Made by a program: the position numbers and the translations under genes
The notes under the pieces: generated by a model
What the model was told of the DNA's origin: nothing
The model's database searches: none
What the model saw: the letters and a program-made list of their open reading frames with translations, nothing else
Shown here: positions 1 to 5,374 of the stretch, one piece after another
Layout: every line of letters starts with the position of its first letter
Position numbering within the stretch: the stretch's first letter is position 1
NCBI GenBank assembly: GCA_030152275.1
Contig: JASLHF010000096.1
Span: 1 to 5,374 of the forward strand
Length of the DNA stretch: 5,374 bases
Direction: 5' to 3'
Source: Acinetobacter sp.
GTDB taxonomy: Bacteria; Pseudomonadota; Gammaproteobacteria; Pseudomonadales; Moraxellaceae

Positions 1-30
1 GATTTATTTATTCAATCTGTTCAGGCATAA
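1..30 (+). CDS. Possible 3' end of an upstream gene (partial)
   Basis: Frame 1 is open from the window edge and ends at TAA 28-30, giving the tail DLFIQSVQA. That stop overlaps the aroC Shine-Dalgarno (TAAGGAG), an arrangement common in tightly packed operons. In many gammaproteobacteria the gene just before aroC is prmB, the ribosomal protein L3 glutamine methyltransferase, so that is a reasonable guess from context only. Nine residues are far too few to identify a product, and the other two frames are also open here. Confidence 0.25.
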   Translation, partial: DLFIQSVQA

Positions 31-43
31 GGAGCCGTGTGAC

Positions 44-1129
44 ATGGCAGGCAACAGTATAGGGCAACTCTTCCGTGTAACGACTTGCGGCGAATCTCAT
101 GGCGTAGGCTTAATGGCTATTGTTGATGGCGTGCCGCCGGGTATTGAACTGTCTGAAGCAGATTTGCAAAAAGACTTGGACCGTCGTAAGCCGGGCACAT
201 CAAAGTTTGCCACACAGCGTAAAGAGCCGGATGAAGTAGAAATTATTTCTGGTGTGTTTGAAGGTAAGACCACGGGCACATCGATTGGTTTATTGATTCG
301 TAATACGGATCAAAAATCAAAAGATTATGGAAATATTGCGCAAACGTTCCGTCCAGGTCATGCGGACTATACCTATACACAAAAATACGGATTCCGTGAT
401 TACCGTGGCGGCGGGCGTTCGAGCGCGCGTGAAACTGCGATGCGGGTTGCTGCAGGCGCAATCGCCAAGAAGTTTTTGTTTGAAAAATTCGGCATTGAGA
501 TCCGAGGCCATGTAACTCAAATCGGCACTGAAAAAGCAGAAAAATTGGACTGGAATGAAGTACCTAATAATCCATTCTTCTGTGGTGATGCTGACGCCGT
601 TCCTCGTTTTGAAGCATTGGTGACATCACTTCGTGAACAGGGCACGAGCTGTGGCGCAAAACTGGAAATTATTGCTTCGAAAGTGCCTGTAGGTTGGGGC
701 GAGCCCGTATTTGACCGTTTGGATGCTGATATTGCGCATGCGATGATGTCAATTAATGCTGTGAAAGGTGTGGAAATTGGTGATGGTTTTGCTGTTGCAG
801 AACAGTTTGGTCATCAAACACGTGATGAGCTGACAACCGATGGTTTCTTAGCGAATCATGCGGGCGGTATTTTAGGCGGCATTTCAAGCGGCCAAGATAT
901 TCGTGTTGCGATTGCCTTGAAACCGACAGCTTCCATTACAACACCGGGTAAAACCATTAACCTTCAGCGCGAAGATACAGATGTATTGACCAAAGGCCGT
1001 CATGACCCTTGCGTTGGTGTACGTGCGACACCAATTGCAGAAGCGATGCTGGCGATTGTGTTGATGGACCACTTCATGCGCAACCGCGCGCAGAATGCGG
1101 ATGTTGTAGCGCCGTTTGAACCGATTTGA
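44..1129 (+). CDS. aroC: Chorismate synthase
   Basis: Catalyses the last shared step of aromatic biosynthesis: 5-enolpyruvylshikimate 3-phosphate loses phosphate to give chorismate, using reduced FMN as a cofactor that is not net consumed. The enzyme is cytoplasmic and typically a homotetramer. The family signatures are all visible: GESHG at residues 16-20 followed by DGVPPG; RPGH at 103-106, where H106 matches the conserved FMN-site histidine; GGGRSSARET at 122-131; and the C-terminal RHDPC motif at 319-323 followed by the conserved PIAEAM. The 361-residue length is that of the E. coli enzyme, with no gaps. The ATG at 44 is chosen because AAGGAG (29-34) lies 9 bases upstream and the protein starts with the usual N-terminus (GNSIGQLFRVTT). 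The short gap to the preceding stop suggests cotranscription with an upstream gene. A terminator follows directly. Confidence 0.98.
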   Translation: MAGNSIGQLFRVTTCGESHGVGLMAIVDGVPPGIELSEADLQKDLDRRKPGTSKFATQRKEPDEVEIISGVFEGKTTGTSIGLLIRNTDQKSKDYGNIAQTFRPGHADYTYTQKYGFRDYRGGGRSSARETAMRVAAGAIAKKFLFEKFGIEIRGHVTQIGTEKAEKLDWNEVPNNPFFCGDADAVPRFEALVTSLREQGTSCGAKLEIIASKVPVGWGEPVFDRLDADIAHAMMSINAVKGVEIGDGFAVAEQFGHQTRDELTTDGFLANHAGGILGGISSGQDIRVAIALKPTASITTPGKTINLQREDTDVLTKGRHDPCVGVRATPIAEAMLAIVLMDHFMRNRAQNADVVAPFEPI

Positions 1130-1157
1130 TGCAGCAAAATCATTTGACGTAATGATT

Positions 1158-1184
1158 AAAACCAGACTCAGGTCTGGTTTTTTT
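1158..1184 (+). terminator. Rho-independent terminator of aroC
   Basis: A perfect 7-bp stem, ACCAGAC (1161-1167) with GTCTGGT (1172-1178), has a TCAG tetraloop and is extended by three A-T pairs. The 3' side runs into a T7 tract (1178-1184). It begins 28 bases after the aroC stop, so it should end the aroC transcript and separate it from the following acetyltransferase remnant. Confidence 0.92.
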
Positions 1185-1227
1185 ATGCTGTAAATTTATG
1201 ATCTATAAAACAAGAAATTAAGGAAAT

Positions 1228-1744
1228 ATGGTGCAGCAGTTTAGGCGGGCAATGCGCAAAAAATTTAGATCAAATTGTGATCTTGATGAATAGCGCATAT
1301 CGGAGTGATTTAGGAAAAAGCTGGACCAATGAAGCAAAAATTGTCGCAGGCCCGCGGATTGATGCCGCTCAGTTACCCGCAGGGTTGAATGAGCCTAATT
1401 TCGAGTTATGGGTGCTTGAGGATAATCGGCAAATTTTGGGCTGTATTGGGCTGAGCTTTAATCAGAATTATGCTGAAATTGGCAGTTACTGCGTGGATCC
1501 TAATCAGCAGAATTTAGGTTTAGGTAAAAAATTACTGGCATTTGCAGAGGATTATGTAAAAGGTTCACATGCGTTGATACGCTATTTGGAAATGTTTGTA
1601 CTGAATGTTCGCACTGAATGAATTGATTATTATGAACGTCAGGGCTATAGCAAGACCAGTCAAATACAAGCTTATCCCTTTGACGCCGGTGTAGGGACTC
1701 CATTAATTGAACTGCATTTGGTGCAATTGATTAAAGCGCTTTAA
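1228..1744 (+). pseudogene. GNAT-family N-acetyltransferase, disrupted by a frameshift and an in-frame stop
   Basis: GNAT proteins move an acetyl group from acetyl-CoA to an amine; the substrate here is unknown. The reading runs ATG 1228 (MVQQFRRAMRK), shifts by one base in the A6 run at 1258-1263, and continues as NLDQIVILMNSAYRSD. The core has ILGCIGL, then YCVDP and Q-N-L-G-L-G-K-K-L-L, matching the acetyl-CoA-binding motif A (Q/R-x-x-G-x-G/A). After LEMFVLNVRTE the frame meets TGA (1619-1621). The same frame then stays open for 40 further codons (IDYYERQGYSK to LVQLIKAL) up to TAA 1742-1744, and that stretch has the usual GNAT C-terminal tyrosine pattern. Repairing both lesions gives about 171 residues, normal for the family. 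A start at GTG 1277 would skip the first strand and helix. The start at 1228 or at GTG 1231 is uncertain: AAGGA (1220-1224) is 3 or 6 bases away. A truncated product from 1277-1621 would lack both ends and is probably inactive. Confidence 0.85.
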
Positions 1745-1830
1745 ATTGGCTCAAGCATACAATACATACTATTGGGCATTTATATAGCCAGTATTTTTAA
1801 GCGGCTTTTATTTTGATGCTAATCTAAGAT

Positions 1831-1858
1831 GAAAAAAGGCATATTCTAAAATATGCCT
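1831..1858 (-). terminator. Rho-independent terminator of the lipoprotein gene
   Basis: A perfect 9-bp stem, AGGCATATT (1837-1845) with AATATGCCT (1850-1858), encloses a CTAA loop. Read on the minus strand it is followed by a run of six or seven T (A-run at 1832-1837), the classic layout. It lies about 55 bases past the stop of the minus-strand lipoprotein gene. On the plus strand the tail is GATTGTATTT, so ending plus-strand transcripts from the acetyltransferase remnant would be weaker. Confidence 0.88.
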
Positions 1859-1912
1859 GATTGTATTTAAAATAATGTGGCGCAATTTAACACGATAAAT
1901 TTTATTTGAGCT

Positions 1913-2437
1913 TTAGTAGGCACGTAAAAATAAGCGGTAAGCATCGGACTGTCTGCCATTATCCAGCATGGTATGCGTAATGTCGCCTTGGCTGGTGCTT
2001 AATTCAATTTGGATAGTATTGGCGTGTTTGAATTGGCTTAAGAGGCTTTCTGGCACTTGTACAGTATTTGATGAATCAATCACATCTGAATTGGGTAAGT
2101 GGCGGAAAGATGTAGAGCCAATTACACTGTAGGATGATTTTTTTCCGTCAATTATAAAAGTAAATTCATTCAGATTAATTTGCTGCGGGCTGTAGATATG
2201 AATAGACAGATCATATTTACCATGCTGTTTTTCCCAATCAATCGCTAGTTCAGGGCAGCCAGCATTACCTTCGCAAAGTAGAGAGCCTCGTGTAACGGTG
2301 CGAGTGACGGCTTTAGAGTTCTCAACAGTTTTTACCCCTTTTACCAGCGTATCGGGAGTAGAGCCTGAATGTGATGGAAGCACAATACATCCGCTTAGTA
2401 CGGCAGATAGACATGTCAGAAGAATATAGTTTTTCAT
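1913..2437 (-). CDS. Small putative lipoprotein of unknown function
   Basis: A 174-residue protein that I do not recognise. The N-terminus is a type II signal peptide: MKN, a hydrophobic stretch (YILLTCLSAVL) and the lipobox L-S-G-C with the lipidated cysteine at position 17. The mature part should thus be anchored in a membrane facing the periplasm. Residue 18 is Ile rather than Asp, which argues against inner-membrane retention and for Lol transport to the outer membrane (inference). Residues 20-50 are rich in Ser, Thr and Val and probably form a flexible linker. Two cysteines, C55 and C61, could make a disulfide. The rest (65-174) alternates polar and hydrophobic residues and looks like a beta-rich domain without membrane segments. 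The start ATG has only a weak upstream match (TGGAA). The gene is alone, convergent with the broken acetyltransferase gene, and has its own terminator. Confidence 0.82.
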   Translation of the reverse strand: MKNYILLTCLSAVLSGCIVLPSHSGSTPDTLVKGVKTVENSKAVTRTVTRGSLLCEGNAGCPELAIDWEKQHGKYDLSIHIYSPQQINLNEFTFIIDGKKSSYSVIGSTSFRHLPNSDVIDSSNTVQVPESLLSQFKHANTIQIELSTSQGDITHTMLDNGRQSDAYRLFLRAY

Positions 2438-2813
2438 GAATGTTCCAGTAAAATTTTATTTTTATGAAGTAAAACAATTATTTTGGGCAGTATCATCACA
2501 TACAATGTATAAAAAGTAAACAAAATCACACTTTGGACGGTTTTAAAATTATTTTGGCTTTAAATATTGAGAGAGGATCACAGTCTGTAAAGCAATTGAT
2601 ATAGATTTGCCTAACCATTTAAGCCATAAAATAATCATCCATTTAAAAAAATGACGGTGCGTTTAAATCGTTTAGGCCATGCTGTTCATATATGTATTTT
2701 CCCTTTTTTAAAATTAGAGAGGAAAATAAAGCCGTGTGAAAAATGGAATCTATACAGGTCAAAAGCACATAAACTTTATTGAAGGTGCGCAAAATCAATT
2801 CATTGATTATTTA
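2438..2813. other. Gene-free AT-rich spacer between two minus-strand genes
   Basis: All six frames are short or interrupted and nothing resembles a known protein. The side next to 2437 must hold the promoter of the lipoprotein gene. Minus-strand TTTACT and TATACA/TGATACT-like hexamers occur around 2485-2520, but no pair with good spacing stands out. An imperfect inverted repeat lies at 2609-2677. At 2793-2808 a small AT-only inverted repeat (AATCAAT and ATTGATT) sits just past the stop of the 2814-3671 gene; it is too weak to call a terminator. Confidence 0.6.
2609..2677. repeat. Imperfect inverted repeat with nested hairpin
   Basis: GCCTAA (2609-2614) pairs with TTAGGC (2672-2677). After a small mismatch region, ATTTAA (2617-2622) pairs with TTAAAT (2663-2668). 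The 40-base interior carries a further 5-bp hairpin, CATTT (2640-2644) with AAATG (2649-2653). It is AT-rich, so chance pairing is possible. There is no open frame inside and no flanking duplication that I could see. Confidence 0.35.
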
Positions 2814-3671
2814 TTATTCATGAATCACTGATGGCAACTGCTGAAGTTTATTTATGAGTGCAGTTTTGGCCTGATCTATGCTGTCTGCATCCGTGGCTGC
2901 GGACAGCGATGCACGCGGTTTTTGCCCTAAAAAGTAAGCAATTCGCTCTGCATTGGCGCCTGATGGGTGCGGGAAGCCGTCCAAAATCTGTTCTGATGAT
3001 AAATAGCCTAAGCTAGATAGCGCATATAACACTTCTGTTACGCTTTTTCCCATTGGAATATAAAGCGCAGGAGGAAGCATCGCCAGTTCTGACACAAAGT
3101 AAGTATCAATATGCTGTTTGAGAAAAGTATTTTTCAGCATGTTGGGGGAAGTGCCGCTATAGTTTTTCCCTTTGGAAAGTATGCAGTGTTTTAATACAGA
3201 TGTCATATGTACGGTATCATTTGCAATGTCGAACAGCTGAGCCGTGCTGTTTATTCCAAATTTTGACTGTAACCCGACGTGATCTAAAATTTTAATTAAA
3301 TTTGCCCGCATCGGCCCGCTAAATGCGCCAGCTCTTTTGGCTTGGATTAAGGCGGTCTGATCATTATCGCCGCGCACTATAGCTTGTTTTACGGTTTCAA
3401 GCGCATTTTTCCACTGCAATTGGCCTAGACAAATCCCGACGATCACAATTTTTGCTTGTGTATTTACGGCATCGAATGGCGCATACAGACTTTGCAGATT
3501 GCCTTCTGCACCAATCTGGAGCAAGTCAGAATTCGTCAGCTGCTCTAAAGTATGTTCGGCAATAATGGATTTGAAATCTTGAAAATTTAAATGCTGCATG
3601 GGAGTAAGGTAGTCAAGTGCAGGGAGGATCGGTATTTTATCTGGTATCAGCCTAAATTTTTCAAAGCTCAT
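2814..3671 (-). CDS. Uracil-DNA glycosylase-like protein
   Basis: A 285-residue soluble protein with no signal peptide. Its layout resembles the uracil-DNA glycosylase superfamily, whose members remove damaged or misincorporated bases from DNA. The visible elements are a hydrophobic strand plus loop KIVIVGICLGQLQ (74-86) at the place of motif 1; a helix region RANLIKILDHVGL (122-134); a strand HMTSVLKHC (155-163); PPALYIPMGKSVTEVL (200-215), which looks like the strand and glycine turn before the last motif; and FPHPSGANAERI (233-244), which fits the family's C-terminal H-P-S motif, with H235 as the likely functional histidine. The acidic or asparagine residue usual in motif 1 is not evident, so activity on uracil is unproven. 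The assignment rests on motifs, not a search. The ATG at 3671 lacks a clear Shine-Dalgarno, as does the alternative Met25. The gene is monocistronic and divergent from the riboswitch unit. Confidence 0.7.
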   Translation of the reverse strand: MSFEKFRLIPDKIPILPALDYLTPMQHLNFQDFKSIIAEHTLEQLTNSDLLQIGAEGNLQSLYAPFDAVNTQAKIVIVGICLGQLQWKNALETVKQAIVRGDNDQTALIQAKRAGAFSGPMRANLIKILDHVGLQSKFGINSTAQLFDIANDTVHMTSVLKHCILSKGKNYSGTSPNMLKNTFLKQHIDTYFVSELAMLPPALYIPMGKSVTEVLYALSSLGYLSSEQILDGFPHPSGANAERIAYFLGQKPRASLSAATDADSIDQAKTALINKLQQLPSVIHE

Positions 3672-3957
3672 ACAGAAAAACTAATCTTCAGTACAATAGA
3701 GATGCTTAGAAATTATTTATTTGTTGATGTCTTTCAGCGGTTTTTGAGTTTTGCGCATGAGTTCTCGAATATAGATTTTAAATTGAATACCAGTGCAGCA
3801 TTGTATCTTCAGAAAATGGGCATAATAGAGGCATTATATTTCGTTATAGAGTAGGCCTTTTGGTTTTGTATTGGATTTACAATTGTATATTCTGGTTCAA
3901 GCAAAATATAAGTGCATGGAGTTCGTGATAAATATACAAAAATACATTTAGGCATGG
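3672..3957. other. Intergenic spacer between divergent units, no convincing gene
   Basis: AT-rich sequence upstream of both the minus-strand glycosylase-like gene and the plus-strand riboswitch unit. It should contain the promoter of the former, probably in 3672-3760. A plus-strand frame continues to 3854, but it overlaps the glycosylase-like gene, has no ribosome binding site and encodes no recognisable domain. No repeats or strong hairpins were seen. Confidence 0.55.
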
Positions 3958-3963
3958 TATAAA
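3955..3963 (+). promoter_or_regulatory. Candidate extended -10 promoter for the glycine riboswitch transcript
   Basis: TGGTATAAA has the TG-N of an extended -10 followed by TATAAA (3958-3963). It would start RNA near 3970, about 24 bases before the first aptamer stem, a sensible distance. The hexamer 17 bases upstream (TACAAA) is a poor -35, which extended -10 promoters can tolerate. TATTAA at 3983-3988 is an alternative -10. This is inferred from position and consensus only. Confidence 0.35.
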
Positions 3964-3993
3964 AATTGCTCAGAGTATTTGATATTAATTAAA

Positions 3994-4212
3994 CAGCTGC
4001 TGCAGGAGAGAAGCGCGCAAGCGCTCGCCGAAGGAGCAAGGCCTCAGGAAACTCTCAGGCAAAAGGACTGCAGCAGCTGAAAGAATCTGGAGAGAAGCAG
4101 GCTTGCATAGTATTGACTTTTGCAGCGCATGCTCACCGAAGGGGGAAGATTGATCTAAGCACGCAGTTTTAGTTTTAGATGCAATCGAAGCTCTCAGGTA
4201 CCCATGACAGAT
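3994..4212 (+). ncRNA. Tandem glycine riboswitch (two aptamers)
   Basis: A cis-acting leader RNA that binds glycine and adjusts expression of the gene after it. Aptamer 1 (3994-4079) is closed by a perfect 12-bp P1, CAGCTGCTGCAG with CTGCAGCAGCTG (4068-4079). It contains GGAGAG (4005-4010), a P2 hairpin AGCGC-GCAA-GCGCT (4012-4025) with a GNRA-type loop, CGCCGAAGGAGCAA (4026-4039) and ACTCTCAGGCAAAAGGAC (4051-4068). All are hallmark conserved segments of the family. After a linker of about 5 bases, aptamer 2 (4085-4212) repeats the plan with GGAGAG (4089-4094), CACCGAAGG (4134-4142), a long P3 arm (4148-4158 with 4175-4186, one bulged G) and GCTCTCAGGTA (4190-4200). It is closed by a short P1, ATCTG with CAGAT (4208-4212). 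The start codon of the DadA-type gene is 45 bases after the end, so that gene is the direct target. Whether glycine turns it on or off cannot be read with certainty. Confidence 0.96.
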
Positions 4213-4221
4213 GAGGCGCAA

Positions 4222-4252
4222 GCATTTGAAATGCCTAAAAGCATTTAAGGAG
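4222..4252 (+). promoter_or_regulatory. Probable riboswitch expression platform with Shine-Dalgarno
   Basis: Strand AAATGC (4229-4234) can pair upstream, GCATT (4222-4226) with AATGC (4230-4234) and loop TGA, or downstream with GCATTT (4241-4246) across a CTAAAA loop. The two hairpins exclude each other. The downstream one ends right against the Shine-Dalgarno AAGGAG (4247-4252), which is 5 bases before ATG 4258. There is no U-tract in this interval, so control of translation start is more likely than intrinsic termination. The role of the hairpins is inferred. Confidence 0.5.
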
Positions 4253-4257
4253 TGTTT

Positions 4258-5374
4258 ATGTGCCATATTGCTGTTATTGGAGCGGGAATCACAGGTGTCA
4301 CGACAGCTTATGAGTTGAGTCTGTTAGGTTATAAAGTGACAGTGCTGGATAAACATTTGTATCCTGCGATGGAAACTTCATTTGCGAACGGCGGTCAGCT
4401 CTCTGCATGCAATGCTGAGGTTTGGAATCAAAAAGCGACTGTGTTGAAGGGCATAAAATGGATGTCGCAAAAATCAGCCCCTTTACTGCTGAATCCAAGT
4501 TTTAGTCTGCATAAATATGCATGGCTGATGGAATTTCTAGGCAACATTAAACATTATAAAGCCAATACCCAAGAAACTGTCCGGCTTGCGTTGCTGGCTC
4601 GGCAGCGGCTGTTTGAAATAGCGGAAATTGAGCAGATCGATTTTAATTTAGAAAAACGCGGAATTTTACATTTCTATCATAATCAGCATGATTATGAAGC
4701 AGCAATGAAAGTGAATAACATACTGTGTGAAAGCGGGCTAGAGCGCCATGCTGTGAATGATGCGGAAATTAAATCTATCGAACCAAGCCTGACAGGGAAT
4801 TATTTTGGCGGTTTTTACTGTCCAGGTGATGCGACGGGGGATATTCACAAATTTACCGCAGGTTTGGCCAAGGCTGCGCAAAAGTACGGCGTCAAATTTA
4901 TATTTGGTATGGAGGTTAACGCTGTTGCACATGTGAGTGATGGTGTGAATATCCACTTTAAGCCAAGTGAAGAAAATATGGAACAGGATGTGCAGCTGGA
5001 AAGTATACATGCAGATGCTGTGGTGGTTTGCGGCGGTGTTGGGAGCTATCATTTGGCGGACATGCTCGGTGACCGCGTCAATGTCTATCCAGTGAAGGGC
5101 TATTCGATTACGGTGCAGCTGGACGATGCAGCGAGTCAGCAGCATGCGCCATGGGTTAGCCTGCTGGATGAAAGTGCTAAAATTGTCACCTCTCGCTTAG
5201 GCGCCGACCGTCTGCGTGTCGCAGGAACTGCGGAATTTAATGGTTACAACCGAGATATTCGATCTGACCGTATTCAGCCGCTGATTGATTGGGTAAACCG
5301 TAATTTTGATTTATCGACTGAATTTGCAGTGCCGTGGGCCGGTTTGAGGCCAATGATGCCGAATATGATGCCAA
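4258..5374 (+). CDS. DadA-family FAD-dependent D-amino acid dehydrogenase (3' end outside window)
   Basis: Oxidises an amino acid to the 2-oxo acid plus ammonia, passing electrons through FAD to the respiratory chain; DadA proteins act at the inner membrane. The 372 residues seen follow the family plan. IAVIGAGITG (4-13) is the FAD-binding G-x-G-x-x-G fold, with the acidic residue closing the second strand at D31. ETSFANGGQLS (39-49) is a close match to the conserved DadA segment. GIKWM...SAPL (65-76), YCPGDATGDIHKF (187-199), VYPVKGYSITV (276-286), RVAGTAEFNGYN (320-331) and AGLRPMMP (361-368) also match DadA landmarks. Full-length members have about 420-430 residues, so roughly 50-60 are missing. 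ATG 4258 is chosen for AAGGAG 5 bases upstream and the Rossmann fold starting at once. The glycine riboswitch directly upstream suggests that glycine is a substrate or inducer, so it may be a paralogue specialised on glycine rather than the alanine-catabolic dadA. No symbol is given because substrate is unproven. Confidence 0.93.
   Translation, partial: MCHIAVIGAGITGVTTAYELSLLGYKVTVLDKHLYPAMETSFANGGQLSACNAEVWNQKATVLKGIKWMSQKSAPLLLNPSFSLHKYAWLMEFLGNIKHYKANTQETVRLALLARQRLFEIAEIEQIDFNLEKRGILHFYHNQHDYEAAMKVNNILCESGLERHAVNDAEIKSIEPSLTGNYFGGFYCPGDATGDIHKFTAGLAKAAQKYGVKFIFGMEVNAVAHVSDGVNIHFKPSEENMEQDVQLESIHADAVVVCGGVGSYHLADMLGDRVNVYPVKGYSITVQLDDAASQQHAPWVSLLDESAKIVTSRLGADRLRVAGTAEFNGYNRDIRSDRIQPLIDWVNRNFDLSTEFAVPWAGLRPMMPNMMP

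Noticed and set aside
97..1072. Several short frames on both strands inside aroC
   Set aside because: They are shadows of the aroC reading frame with no start signals or protein character of their own.
1619..1621. TGA as a recoded codon (selenocysteine or readthrough) in the acetyltransferase
   Set aside because: Coding resumes after it, but there is a second, independent frameshift upstream, no obvious adjacent selenocysteine-type hairpin was seen, and this acetyltransferase family has no expected selenocysteine. Gene decay is simpler.
2488..2512. ATACAATGTAT palindrome upstream of the lipoprotein gene as an operator
   Set aside because: Only five bases per arm in AT-rich DNA and a single copy; chance is likely.
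2793..2808. AATCAAT/ATTGATT inverted repeat as terminator of the glycosylase-like gene
   Set aside because: The stem is AT-only with an almost absent loop, and the following minus-strand tail has only four T, so it is too weak to call.
3591..3854. Plus-strand reading frame of 87 codons at the 5' end of the glycosylase-like gene
   Set aside because: Its first part lies antisense to a better-supported gene, there is no ribosome binding site, and the sequence has no recognisable domain. The inner ATG at 3702 also lacks a Shine-Dalgarno.
3985..4266. Minus-strand frame across the glycine leader
   Set aside because: It is an accidental open frame opposite the structured, conserved riboswitch RNA and the start of the dehydrogenase gene.
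4298..5145. Minus-strand frames at 4298-4498 and 4738-5145
   Set aside because: Both are antisense to the DadA-family gene, which has continuous, motif-rich coding sequence on the plus strand.

Overview
The window looks like a chromosomal segment of a gammaproteobacterium, most likely Acinetobacter or a close relative. This is inferred from the AT-rich spacers with moderately AT-rich genes, the protein character, and a 361-residue chorismate synthase. No database search was possible. There are no insertion sequences, CRISPR arrays, tRNAs or rRNAs.

Layout: (1) 1-30 may be the tail of an upstream gene that runs straight into aroC (44-1129), which ends in a clean rho-independent terminator (1158-1184). 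(2) 1228-1744 is a GNAT acetyltransferase gene broken twice, by a one-base frameshift in an A-run near its start and by an in-frame TGA 40 codons before its end. (3) 1913-2437 (minus) is a small lipoprotein of unknown function with its own terminator (1831-1858). (4) 2438-2813 has no gene but holds an imperfect inverted repeat. (5) 2814-3671 (minus) encodes a protein resembling the uracil-DNA glycosylase superfamily. (6) 3672-3993 has no convincing gene; its end probably carries the promoter of the next unit. (7) 3994-4212 is a complete tandem glycine riboswitch. It leads into a DadA-family FAD-dependent amino acid dehydrogenase that starts at 4258 and runs off the window end.

The most interesting part is the riboswitch with its gene. 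The best-known targets of tandem glycine riboswitches are glycine cleavage (gcv) genes; here the RNA sits 45 bases before a DadA-type oxidoreductase. This suggests that the enzyme, or a transporter or other gene further downstream, handles glycine. Between the aptamers and the start codon there is no U-tract terminator. Instead there are two short hairpins that compete for one strand next to the Shine-Dalgarno sequence, which points to control of translation. The remaining genes look like ordinary chromosomal content with no evident functional link to one another.
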